Below are positions 1-10,800 of a DNA stretch of 64,000 bases, one piece after another. Each line of letters opens with the position of its first letter. Position 1 is the stretch's first letter. The stretch covers positions 17,645,074-17,709,073 of the forward strand of contig CM077658.1 in the NCBI GenBank assembly GCA_039707465.1, given 5' to 3'. Made by a program: the position numbers and the translations under genes. The notes below the pieces were generated by a model. The model did no database searches. It saw nothing but the letters and a program-made list of their open reading frames with translations, and had not been told where the DNA came from. The stretch comes from Rhabdophis nuchalis (Eukaryota > Chordata > Lepidosauria > Squamata > Natricidae).

Positions 1-647
1 AGAGAGAATCGGAAGTCAATGTTTCTTTTTCTTTTCTTTTTTCCTAAACCTTCCTCACTTCTCTTCCCATCTTCCTTCCCACCATTTTGCTACTTACTTT
101 CCTATTTTGCATCTTGTTTTTATTTTATAACCCAATAAAAACGTTAAACACATTCGTTAGCCGTATCCTGGCCTGTGAATATTCTGCAGGGGACAATGGA
201 TCCCTCCTGAACGTACCTATGACTTCCCAAAGCAAGAGAACAGTTCACCTTCCAGCTCTGAATAAATGCAAATAATAAACCAAAGATATCTCCTATTTCT
301 CTCTTCCCACTACAAGATAATATTTGGCAAAAGAGCCCGGTGACTCAGCCTCCCTCTTTCCCACTGTGGTCCTGCTGTGATGAAGCTAGCTTTCCCCAGG
401 AAAATGTGTGAGCTATGTAGATGTTATACTTCCCACACGATGGGATGGGGTGAGTCAATTTCCACCTGGCAGTTCAGGAAGGCCTTGTGGGAAAAGCCCC
501 CAGGCAACAAGGCAGACACTAACAATCATCAAAGGGAACTTAGGCTGAAATAAGACTAGGGTGAAAGATTTTCAGGAGGAGGGTGATCTTAGATTTTGTT
601 GCAAAGATACAAGATGCAGAGAGTCTGAGGAGCAAACTCAAAAGGTA

Positions 648-775
648 AATACTAATTCTCTTCTGTCATCCAGAGCTTCTCTGGGGTAGAGGCAGATATT
701 TCTCTCTCTTTGGGCACCTGAGAATAAAACTCCGTATTGGCAACAGGAAGGGTATCTGGCCAGTAAACTTTATTT
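648..775 (+). repeat. SINE-like fragment, related to 4270-4500
   Basis: Shares phrases with 4270-4500: an AGAGGCA...CTCTCTCT..GGGCACTAAGAG-like block, then CAGGAAGGGTATC. The shared layout suggests two copies of one SINE family that I cannot name. Confidence 0.4.
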
Positions 776-1427
776 AATTGCCCAGACTCCACCCCACAAG
801 GAGTAAGGAGTTACTTCCCCGGGAATAAGCCCCATAGCAATGATAGGACCTATTTCTAACCAGACACATACAGGATGGTGTGTGTGTGTGTCCCAGATGA
901 ATAGGACAAGGTAGCCATGCCTATGGCCCCATGCCTTCTGCAGGGTTTGAGCAGGCCTGATTCCACACAGACGCAGATCCAATTGAGAGTGGAGTAGTGT
1001 ATAAAACCATCGGGTAGGAAGCAAAACGGTACGATGCATCTGTCTGATTGGCAGAGCTGTATGAAAAGAAAGCAGACGAACAGGACATGTGAATCAGGCT
1101 ACAGGAACAATTATGTCAATTGTTCGTTGACCAAGAAGCAGGAAATGAAGGGTCACATTTCCATGGAGACTCAAATGTTGTGGACCATGAGGAGACAAAC
1201 GGGGGCATTTTCATCAAAAGGCATTGCAACAATTCAGAACAAAAGTATATAAAACAACACTCATACACGCACATTCTATACAGCGTTTAAGTACCAAGAA
1301 ATTATGAAGCATGGAAGCATTCAAGGTCGAAAGCATAAGGCCGGTTAGAAATGACGTCCGTACACAAAGATTCTGGGCAGTCAACAGCAGTGAAACAAAT
1401 GAAGTGAGAGTCACTGAATATGCATGA

Positions 1428-1634
1428 GAATAGAATAGAATAGAATAGAATAGAATGGAATGGAATGGAATGGAATGGAATGGAATGGAATAGAATGGGA
1501 ATAGGAATAGGAATAGGAATAGGAATAGGATCAAAGAGTAGAGTGGAATGGAATAGAATAGAATAGAATCATATAATAGAATCGTAGAGTGGGGTGGGGT
1601 GGGGTAGAATAGAATAGAATAGAATAGAATGTTA
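1428..1634 (+). repeat. Compound pentamer/hexamer microsatellite
   Basis: About 200 bp of tandem units that change along the tract: AATAG, then GGAAT, then GGAATA, then GGGGT, then AATAG again. AATAG/ATTCT tracts are typical of snake genomes at CR1 3' ends. The flank resembles the tail seen near 8440-8520 only weakly. Confidence 0.9.
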
Positions 1635-2877
1635 TTGTCACTTTAAATGTACACTAATCATCATTTTAAGTTCCAAAGGAAAGGTAAATCTTGTTTAGTT
1701 GTATCATGCTGCCAAAAAACTCAATATATTTGCATCCATGTAATGCTAGAAACAGGAAGAGTGAAGCATTACCTAACAATAAAAATGGATATTAGATAAT
1801 GTTACATCTGCATTCTATTGTTTCAGTTAACAATTAACTTGCCCTCCTCTCTCATTTCAGTTCAATAGCTCCCACCAGTTGATTGCCACGTTCCAAAAAG
1901 CTCTCTCGGATTCACTCAATTTTCCATCCCACCATCACCAAAAATAACAGGTTGCGTCTTTCTATTGTGGGTTCTTGCGATGCCGCAGTGTGTACTTAGG
2001 TCGGCCGGAATTGAGACCTCCCTTTGATACTTATTGCAAGCTTTGGGTACAAAGGATCACGTATCATAATAATAATATTTTAAATCTGCTCTTTTAAAAG
2101 AAGCAATCAGTAGAAGAAAGGCCCTCAAGTGGAAAACAGAAAATTGAAAAGTTACTCAGATGAAATTATTCCGTTATTGTCATTGCACTCTTTCGCTGTT
2201 TTTCAAACACATAAAAAAGGTTCATTGAGCATCGTTCACACATTACGCTAAACCACGAAACAGTCTGCTTTTTTCTGAGTGCTGTATTTAATAAACTCCC
2301 ATTGATAAAGTTCTGTGCGAGATGAAAACCTGGCCAAATGTGATTGTTTAATAAAGAATGTATGCTGAGTTGGTGTGAATTTCCTAGCAGGTTTTGGAAA
2401 CAATGACCAAATCGTTTGGAAACGAGAATTTGAATCTATATCCTGAATTTGGTTGTGCTTGAGAGCCCATCTCCCACATCACTTTCATTTGTTTCACATT
2501 CTCAGGTTTTTTCCTCCTTCCTTCCATTTTCCCAATTACCAGTTAGGTTTGAATTTTACTTCTACTGAGGTTGCATCAAATATATATATGCTAGGTTATA
2601 TTTTATTCAGCAAAATAGTTTCTTTAAATCTTTTATCCAGTCATTTCTTTTCATGCTTTATTCATCCTCTCTGCTCACCCACACTTTAAATATATGCCTG
2701 TGCTTCTCTTTTCCTTGCTTTATTTGCAAAAAAATATGGACAGATATATGGGTGGGGGATGAAAGCTTACAGTATCCTTTTTTGCTCAGTGCATTCTGCT
2801 CAACAAAGAGGTGAGTCATTTCTCAAGAGGAGCCTTAATTATTCATTTTAATTTGATCCCCAATTTCATACAGGTAA

Positions 2878-3265
2878 GTCTCAACAAGCGACCACAACCA
2901 CTAAGCAAGGTGGTTAAGTGAATTATGCCCAAATTTACGACTGTTATACCATAGTTGTTGAGCAAATAGCAATAGCACTTAGACTTATATACCATTTCAC
3001 AGTGCTTTTACAGCCCTCTCTAAGTGGTTTACAGAATCAGTCTCTTGCCCCCAACAATCTGGGTCCTCATTTTACCCACCTCGTAAGGATGGAAGGTTGA
3101 GTCAATCACTGCAATTAAGTGAATTGTGCTGTTATTAAACAAATATGGCTTCCCCCATTGACTTTCCTTATTGCTGGGTGACCATGGGCCAGTCACTTTC
3201 TCTCAGCCCAAGCATTCCTTTAACAACCATCTCGATTAGCAACATAAATTTTTGGGCTCAATTGT
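2878..3265 (-). repeat. SINE nested in a dispersed 'CGACTTAC' repeat
   Basis: At 2967-3110 the reverse complement matches the SINE 3' part (TATATAAGTC..GCTATTGCTATT, 'GAGGACCCAGATTGTTGGGGGC'-like block). The flanks (2878-2966 and 3110-3265) resemble the dispersed 'following a CCTCGACTTACGACC end' element seen at 15612-15965. Borders are approximate. Confidence 0.5.
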
Positions 3266-3382
3266 AGGTTGAGAGTCCCTGTAGTCTCATATCCAGGCAT
3301 CAGTCAGGTTCTTACCCTGCTTAGTCTTTTGATGATCAATCAAGCTCGTTCGCGGGTTGCTAAAAGCTATCAGTTCAAATTG

Positions 3383-3728
3383 GGATGCAGTGGTTCAGTG
3401 GCTATGACACTGAGCTTGTCGGTCAGAAAAGGCCGGCAGTTTGGCGGTTCTAATTCTAAGCACCGTGTAATGGAGTGAGCTCCCATTACTTGCCCCAGCT
3501 TCTGCCAACCTAGAAGTTCAAAAGCATGTAAAATGCAAGTAGAAAAATAGGAACCACCTTTGGTGGGAAGGGAACAGTGTTCCGTGAGCCTTCCCGTTTA
3601 ATCATGCCACAGAGACATCTTTGGACAGCCCTGGCTCTTTGGCTTTGAAACGGAGATGAGCACTGCCCCCTAGAGTCAGGAATGACTAGCACATATGTGC
3701 GAGGGAAATCTTTACCTTTACCTTTTAC
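3383..3728 (+). repeat. Sauria-type SINE
   Basis: A tRNA-like head (GCAGTGGTTCAGTGGCTATGAC.. with an A/B-box-like arrangement) is followed by the typical Sauria body (CTTCTGCCAACCTAG, GTAGAAAAATAG, CCTTTGGTGGGAAGG) and a BovB-like tail with ACTAGCACATATGTGCGAGG and a CTTTACCTTTACC end. Sauria SINEs are squamate elements mobilised by BovB LINEs. Confidence 0.85.
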
Positions 3729-4269
3729 CGGTTCAAATAACAATGTAGATCACAAATGCACTGCAGCAGAATTCTTAAACCAAGACTGATGTGAAATGCG
3801 TGAAATATTTATATATATTTCAAAAAAGAATAAAGCAGAAGCTGTCTTGTTCTAGTGAACATTTAAATGCACCTTTGAAAAGTGCTCCTTACATTTCCAA
3901 TTCCTTTAATAATTTGACAAATAGGAATTCATCCACGTCAATACATTTTGTTCTGCTAGCAAAGTAGTAATTAATCCCAAGTGCTCAAGAAAAATTAGAA
4001 ATCACATCATTCGTGCTTGAAAGGAAGAGATATAGATATATATTTTCAGGCTGTTGATTTCAAGCAATTAGATGTTTTAAGAAAATGAGATGTTCAAGAG
4101 CAGAGAGGTTAAGTTTCTCTAGGGAGAAATATGATTCATGTGAAGTTTAGGAGATTCGTTGCAGTCCTCACATCAGTCAACATCTCTTTTAACGACACAT
4201 CAGATTTTGAAATTATCTCTGCATTTGTGGAATATTGCTAAAGTAAGGCATACAATACAGAGGCGGGGG

Positions 4270-4500
4270 GAATCACATTGGAATGGTAGCTTAGAGGTGG
4301 AGTTCTCACCTCACAATCAGGAGGCTGTGCATTCAATCTTAGCTAGAGGCAAACATCTTTCTCTCTCTGGGCACTAAGAGAAAATATCTGCTGTGAGCTC
4401 CAAATAGGCATCAGGAAGGGTATCCAGCAGGTAAATGCTCAACCTCCTTTCAGTCACCCTGGATCCATCTTAATACAAAGGATTACAACATCTTTAAAAG
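4270..4500 (+). repeat. SINE-like element, second copy of the 648-775 family
   Basis: Starts near GAATGGTAGCTTAGAGG and contains AGAGGCAAACATCTTTCTCTC, GGGCACTAAGAG and CAGGAAGGGTATCCAGC, all recurring at 648-775. The tRNA-like head and short length suggest a SINE. Family not identified. Confidence 0.45.
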
Positions 4501-5114
4501 AAAGAAAAAATCCAATCATCACTGGGTATCTGCTTGACAGGAAGAGGGCTCCCCCATACTGGAAAAGCAAAGGTTTTTATAGATTTTTAGGACTATAAGA
4601 CAGGAAATCCTTGGCTAGCCAATTTAGGGAAGCTGGATTTCCCATTTTAGGCTTCAAACTCACACACACAACTGTTAGGTGAGAATAGCAATATGCTCAA
4701 GACTGAGCAGTTAGCAACAGACAGGAAAGGAATGTAAATTTACAAAGTCTCCTAAAAAGAAAGCTTGGCCTCGTTTTCAACTGAAACATTCAAGAGAACA
4801 ATCAAAATTCAGCCCAAAGTTCAGAGAGCCAAGTCAGGTTTGTCAGCCAGACAAAGGTCAGATTTCTATGAGCAGGTTTCATATGCCAAAACAAGAAGTC
4901 AGACAGTTGTTTCCAATGGAGAAACGGGGGTCAAGGCTGCCTCTTAATTTAGGCTCCAGCCAGCTATTTTCAGTTAAGATAGTTTCTCCCTTGCTTGGCA
5001 AGGAGCCTCGTTGAGTATATTTGGTCTGCTCTCCACTCTACTTCCAAGTCAGAAGGTTGGGGTTGGGGAGGCTGTGCCTTCTCATCTGATTGCTCCAGCT
5101 GTTCTGATGGTATC

Positions 5115-5245
5115 TAGCCATGGTAACACAGTGGTTAGAATGCAGTACTGCAGGCTACTTCTGCTGATCACTGACTGCCAGCAGTTTGGCAGTTCGATCC
5201 AGACCGGCTGAAGGCTGACTCAGATTTCCATCCTTCCGAGGTCGG
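5115..5245 (+). repeat. tRNA-head SINE, truncated
   Basis: Contains the head of the common SINE in this window: GTGGTTAGAATGCAGTACTG, GGCTACTTCTGCTGA, GCAGTTTGGCAGTTCGATCC and GACTCAGATTTCCATCCTTCC. The 3' half is missing. Confidence 0.65.
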
Positions 5246-5505
5246 TGAGCTGACAATTTCTTGATTGTTTATTGCTTGATTGTTGGCTTAGTATTAATCT
5301 TGGTTTTAATCTCTGCTTGTTTGGTGGTAACTTTCAGGATTTTTTTCCCCCAGAAGGGAAGGGCTCCATGACTTGATTGAGTAAAATACCCAGGCTGTAA
5401 TTAATTCCACTTGCCAACATTTCTCATTCCCAGGGCATCTGTTTGGATTCTTTTTTTTTTTAAGCATGCAATTCAGTCATCTGTCACCCAGGTTTACACT
5501 TTACT

Positions 5506-5518
5506 GGGGGGGGGGGGG
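5506..5518 (+). repeat. G13 homopolymer
   Basis: Thirteen consecutive G. Similar runs occur near 22111 and just after the ORC6 exon 1 donor near 33350. Prone to length error in sequencing. Confidence 0.95.
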
Positions 5519-6021
5519 ACGACAAGAAATTTCCTCCTTCCAGTCAACGAGTTTTCTAGAAATGACAGGAGCAGCCGAGATGCCAGCACTACAATAAATA
5601 AGCCCACTTGGGAGCCAAAGATTAATTTATCATATGCCATCCAAAGAAGGCAGATAGGAAATGAGTGTGATAGATTTTCTCCAGCCATTTAATTAAATGT
5701 AGACGTTACTAATAAAAGCGTGTTATTTCTCCGGTTGATAAAGCCTTGGATATGAAACAAAGCTCCTTGCAAAGCTAGTTAGTTGATGGGCCTTCTTTAT
5801 TTCTTGGGAAGAACAAACTGAGGAATATTTAAAGGTCTAGTAGGTGGAATCTTCCAGCAAGACTTCTACAGAGGATTGCTTGGATTTGGAAAAGATGCTA
5901 CAGAAATCATTGTATTTTACAATGTGATGAGTGAACATTGTTTGTATTCTGCCTGAGATGAATCAGTACAACTTTATTTTATAAATAAAGCACTGAAGAA
6001 AGAAAACAGTGGTATGTTATT

Positions 6022-6262
6022 AGCAATAGCCATAGCACTTAGACTTATATAACACTTCACAATGCTTTACAGCCCTCTCTAAATGGTTTACAGAGTCAGC
6101 CTCTTGCCCCCAACAATCTGGCTCCTCATTTTACCGACCACGGAGGGATGGAAGGCTGAGTCAACCTTGAGCTGGTGAGATTTGAACTGCCAAACTGCAG
6201 CTAGCAGTCAGCTGAAGTAGCCTGCCGTACTGCACTCTAACCACTGTGCCACCTCGGCTCCA
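6022..6262 (-). repeat. tRNA-head SINE, near full length
   Basis: Reverse complement reads the whole family: head with GGTGGCACAGTGGTTAGAG, GAGCCAGATTGTTGGGGGC, TTTACAGAGTC, and a GCTATTGCTAAT tail at the left end. Other copies lie at 8570, 19800, 21668 and 58945. Confidence 0.75.
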
Positions 6263-6737
6263 TTCCAGTCAAGAAAGCACTCAGCAACTGGCTACATAAA
6301 CTGCTGGTGATTTATATTACTTAAATTGCTTCACAGGATGAATGGGAAGGAAAGTCAGGATTAGATTCTTTTTTTAATCCACAATTTCTTCATTCTGCAG
6401 GTTCGCTTGCAATGGCTTTTTTCCACCATAAATAAAAACCTTACCAACCTACCTTAGGGGGGGGAAAACCACACACACACACAGCACAAAGAGGTTGAGA
6501 GTATTTTGACAGCTGGGATCAAACTAATACTCCATCTGGTATCCTTCAGATGAGATGGACTACAATTTCCTTCATTTCCAGCCAGAATAGTGGCTTTGGA
6601 GAACATCACCTTAGGTGGTGAGTCTCACTGGAGCAGGAAATGTCACAGATTAAAGATATTAACACCAACACTTCACATCCCCCATTTTTCCAGACCAGAA
6701 AACCAAACTACTATACAATCTCAACTGGGCAACTTCA

Positions 6738-6930
6738 GAATGGAACGGAACGGAATAGAATAGAACAGAATAGTGCCATGGAATGGGCTAGAAGAATGCA
6801 GAATATGAGTGGTGGGGAAGGCAGGAGAGGGGAAGGGAAGGGAAGAGAGCAGAGCAGAACAGAACAGAATTCTTTATCAGCCAAGTATGATTGGACACAC
6901 AAGGAATTTGTCTCTGGTGCATAAGCTCTG
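6738..6930 (-). repeat. Retroelement 3' end with an expanded ATTCT-type microsatellite
   Basis: On the minus strand a unit reading TTCCTTGTGTGTCCAATCA.. and a GAATTC junction run into a degenerate (ATTCT)n/(GTTCT)n tract. The same unit and tail recur on the plus strand at 8420-8520. This fits microsatellite seeding by snake retroelements. Confidence 0.65.
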
Positions 6931-7495
6931 AGTGTACATGCAAACCATAAGTGATAAATCATGATCATAATCATAAAATACCCTCATCATGCTGAGTTTA
7001 AAATGATACTGAATCACTTTAATAATACTAAACAACATTATCTCAGGATCTATCTGAACATTTTTTTTAATGAAATATGTGGACTTGAACCTAATCGGGA
7101 AACAAAACTAAGTCCCTAATTAAAAATGCATTTGAACCCAGACGCCTCCAAATCTATTGGCAATTTAGCCAGCTGGATTAGTCTGAAATGAACTGTTTTG
7201 AAACGCATGTGGTTTTTCATTGCAGTTCACATGGCCAGCCTTTTCCTCCCTCCATCCTCCCCCCCCCCTCTCTAACACATGCCTGCGCAGGCATACACCA
7301 CAAGCTCTCTCTCACACACACACTCCTACCCAAACTTGTTTGAAACAGAAAAGGAATACAACTGGCAGTGCTTTAACAGACTCCAGGGAGTTGATTCTCC
7401 TGCTTTGCAACGTCTTTGTCCAAAAGGCAGCTATGGGGAATGCAGAAAAGGACAGAAAACTCTGAAAAAAGGATCTTAGCTTGAGCACCCAAAGA

Positions 7496-7511
7496 ATGGA
7501 ACACCAAGCTG
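7496..7511 (+). CDS. Candidate 5' mini coding exon of the H3-like receptor
   Basis: The exon at 7868 has no usable in-frame ATG, so an upstream coding exon is expected with one spare base. 7496-7511 reads ATG GAA CAC CAA GCT G and is followed by GTAATT, a possible donor. Joined to 7868 it keeps the frame (G + CT = Ala) and gives the N-terminus MEHQAALSGG. The intron would be 356 bp. This is a hand-made guess from phase and a weak donor; RNA evidence could point to another exon. Confidence 0.35.
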
Positions 7512-7867
7512 GTAATTTGATCTCCCCTTTTTTCTCCTTCTCTCGGTGGAAATCTTCCTTGCGAGAAACAATGGTTATTATCTGCCTTGCCTTTGTGTCT
7601 GTTTCTTTCTTTCTTTCTGATGCTCCCTTTTATTCTATCTTTTGTCCCTTCTGCTAATTTTCTGTCCTCTGCTTCTAGGAACCAATCCAATTTATATGCT
7701 TTAGCTGCCCACAGCTTCACGTTTTCTCCAACAGTTGATATCCTATGCTTAGGAATGAATCTATGCATGAATAACCATAGTAATAACAACTATCAGACTT
7801 TCCAGCCTGTTGTTTATAGTCACAGTAGTACAACAATGTTAATCCGTTTTGTCTCTTCACCCTGCAG

Positions 7868-10800
7868 CTTTGTCCGGGGGAACTCAAGTGGGACTGAATT
7901 TGTCTACCTGGGAATTTGTCTGCCTGGGCAACGGATGTGTGACTGCTGCAGAAAATCATTTTCAGCACTATGGACAGTTCTCAGCACCCGTCACTGTCCT
8001 GCTGGCAATACTCATGGGATTCCTGGTGTTGGTCACCGTCTTGGGCAACGTGTTGGTCATCCTGGCGTTTGTGGTGGACAAAAGCCTACGGACCCAAGGG
8101 AACTTCTTCTTCCTGAACTTGGCCCTGGCAGATTTTTTAGTGGGTGAGTGAAGCCTCTGGGAAATGAGCCAAGCCAGGGGAAAGTAAAAGATGGGAGGAC
8201 GTCCAGGGTAGGGTGGAAGGTTGTTTGGTTTCTCTCTGAGAGAGCTCAAAACACCACTGAGGGAAAGGAAAGGGGTCTTCCTTCATTGTATCACAAGAGT
8301 AAGCACTGCATGATTGAACTGAGTAATAAGCAGTGTTCACACTTCTTGATGTTTACTTATTTGTACCCTATGGCTATGATTATGTGTTGTACTTTATGAT
8401 TCTTGATGAATGTATCTTTTTATGTACACTGAGAACATACGCACCAAAGAAAAATTCCTTGTGTGTCCAATCACACTTGGCCAATAAATAATTCTATTCT
8501 ATTCTATTCTATTCTATTTTATATTCTGTTCTATTTCTATTCCTTAATCAGTTGGTTGTTTACTAAGCTACAAGAGCAATAGGAATAGCATTTAGGTTTA
8601 TGTACCATCCTATAGCACTTTATAGAACTCTCTATAATTTACAGTTTACAAGATCAAAGCATTATTTGAATATTGCCCCCAACAATCCAGGTCCTCATTT
8701 TATCAACCTCAGAAGGATGGAAGGCTGAGTCAACTTTGAGCCCTGTCAGGGTTGAACTCCATGTTTTAGGCAGAATTTGCCTGCAGTACTGCACTTCAAC
8801 CACTGGGCCACCAGTGTGCAGTGGTTGGGTAGGCTAGGTTGGGTTGGGTTGGGTTAGGCTGGGTTTACTTAGGACTCCAAACGAAACCCCCAGTGGTGAT
8901 GTTTTTTTTTGAAATGAGCAGAATTAATTTCTGCTAGAGAACATGATCCAAAGTCTCAATGGCAACAATAAAGTTGACATAGGTTTGTTGGGGTGATACT
9001 TTGCATTGATCCAATATGTTCAACCCAGGTGGTTGAATTAACCCATTCGTGGATTCACACAATACAATGAACTGTAAACCAAGGAAAAACGAGCTGGGTT
9101 TACGAAGCACAATAAGTCAGAAAATAATTAACCAAGCTTCCCGCTACCCCAAACTTAACAAGCCGTGTGGATTTGTGAGTTGATTAAATGTGTTGTGTGT
9201 ACAAAGTCCCTGTAGAAGAAATCAGAGAGATCTGGGCAAGTGGCCTTGTGTTCTTCAGAGAGAAGTCTCAGTCTATGTAAAAAATACTGTGTAAAAATGA
9301 ATCAACGTGGCAGGGAAGGCAAAATCAAAGACGGAAGCCGCATGGGCTTAGAATACAAAGAATAACTGCAGTGAAGACAATGTGTAGTTCTAGTGATATG
9401 GCAACTGCAGTGTTTTATCACTTTTTGGCTCAGTTTGTATTCATTTTAAAAAAGGGAATTTACTTCACAGGGATAGTATGTGCACAAAGAAAAGGAAAAA
9501 GCATTGTTGCTCGTGGCCTATAAATGAGAATTTAGTTAATATCATAGTGGCAAACTCCTGGCTTAGAGGTACAAATGGCATTATTTTTTCTTCCTCTCAG
9601 TGAGAGCTGAAAGGTGGCTTTTCATGTGGAATCTAAAGTGGAGAAGGGGGCAGCTAAAATTCCCAACTGCTCTCCAGCATCTCTTTTAACTCAGAGTCCC
9701 CAAACTAGGCAGACGGAACTTATTTACATTTGAAAGGAGGCAGAATTTGTTCATTAAACCTGAGAGTGAAAATTTCCACTGCTTCTCTTGAAAACCTGGA
9801 TGGCTTGCCTTTGATGGGAGGTTTCAGGGTGCTCTTCTTAAGGAAGGAAGGAAGGAAGGAAGGAAGGAAGGAAGGAAGGAAGGAAGGAAGGAAGGAAGGA
9901 AGGAAGGAAGGAAGGAAGGAAGGAAGGAAGGAAGTTGCTAAGGTTCAGAAACAGTGCCCTAGTGAGATTGAGAGTGCTCCATCTCTAGGTTTTTTTTTTA
10001 AAGAAGATACTGCACAACCAACTCTAGTTTGTTTTCCCACATATTGCAGACGGTTGAAATGGGATCATCTCTGCATTCCTTTTCAAGTCTTCATTTCTAC
10101 GAAATCATGCCTGATTTCCATGTGACTGTCCAATTTCGAATGTCCAGGGTGTGAAAGGTTGAGGGTGTGGGGGAACCATTGCTTGTCGTTAAAGTGGCCT
10201 ACAATTTGGCCTTAGCTTACGGCTGTCTCACCAACTTTGTTTCCTTTGCTCCCAGGTGGATTTTGTATTCCCCTTTACATCCCGTACATTCTGACCGATG
10301 AATGGAAATTTGGAAGAGGCCTGTGTAAGCTCTGGTTGGTGGTCGATTACCTAGTCTGCACTGCCTCTGGATTCAACATTGTCTTGATCAGTTTTGACCG
10401 GTTCATCTCTGTAACAAGGGCGGTAAGAAAAATTGCTTTCCATGGGTTTCTGATTACCTCCAGCTAGGGGCATCTTCTAAGAATTCAAGTGCCAATTGCA
10501 CAAACTTGAGGCGGGTGATACAAAGTCACACATTCTGCTGGGCAATCAACCAATCGCAATTAAATAAGTCAAACTGCTATGAAATTTAATTAGGTAACTC
10601 AGCGCCTCGGTTAGCTAATTGATGGCTTCCAGCTGTTTAGAAAATACTGCTGTGAATTACAACTTGTGGTTAGTTGCAAAGTTGTGTCCGACCCATTGCA
10701 ACCCCATGGGCAATGTTCTTCCAGGCCTTCCTGTCCTCTACCATCCTCTGGAGTCCATTTAAACTCATGCCAACTGCTTCGGTGACTCCATCCAGCCACC

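Larger units (their letters stand above)
1..7495. other. Intergenic stretch without a supported gene
   Basis: I see no conserved coding exon here. Open frames are short, low-complexity or inside repeats. Recognisable content is SINE pieces, a Sauria SINE, pentamer microsatellites and a G13 run, listed separately. The remainder is AT-rich sequence in which I see nothing specific. Confidence 0.7.

Noticed and set aside
3383..3480. tRNA gene
   Set aside because: The tRNA-like part is the head of a Sauria SINE, with a degenerate B box and a SINE body attached.
7836..7866. ATG at 7836 as receptor start
   Set aside because: It is in a different frame from the transmembrane coding sequence.
7587..8147. 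186-codon frame overlapping the receptor exon
   Set aside because: It is a shadow in another frame of the GPCR exon; only the receptor frame matches a family.
9730..10125. 131-codon open frame with KEGR repeats
   Set aside because: It is the translation of the (AAGG)n microsatellite in a receptor intron.
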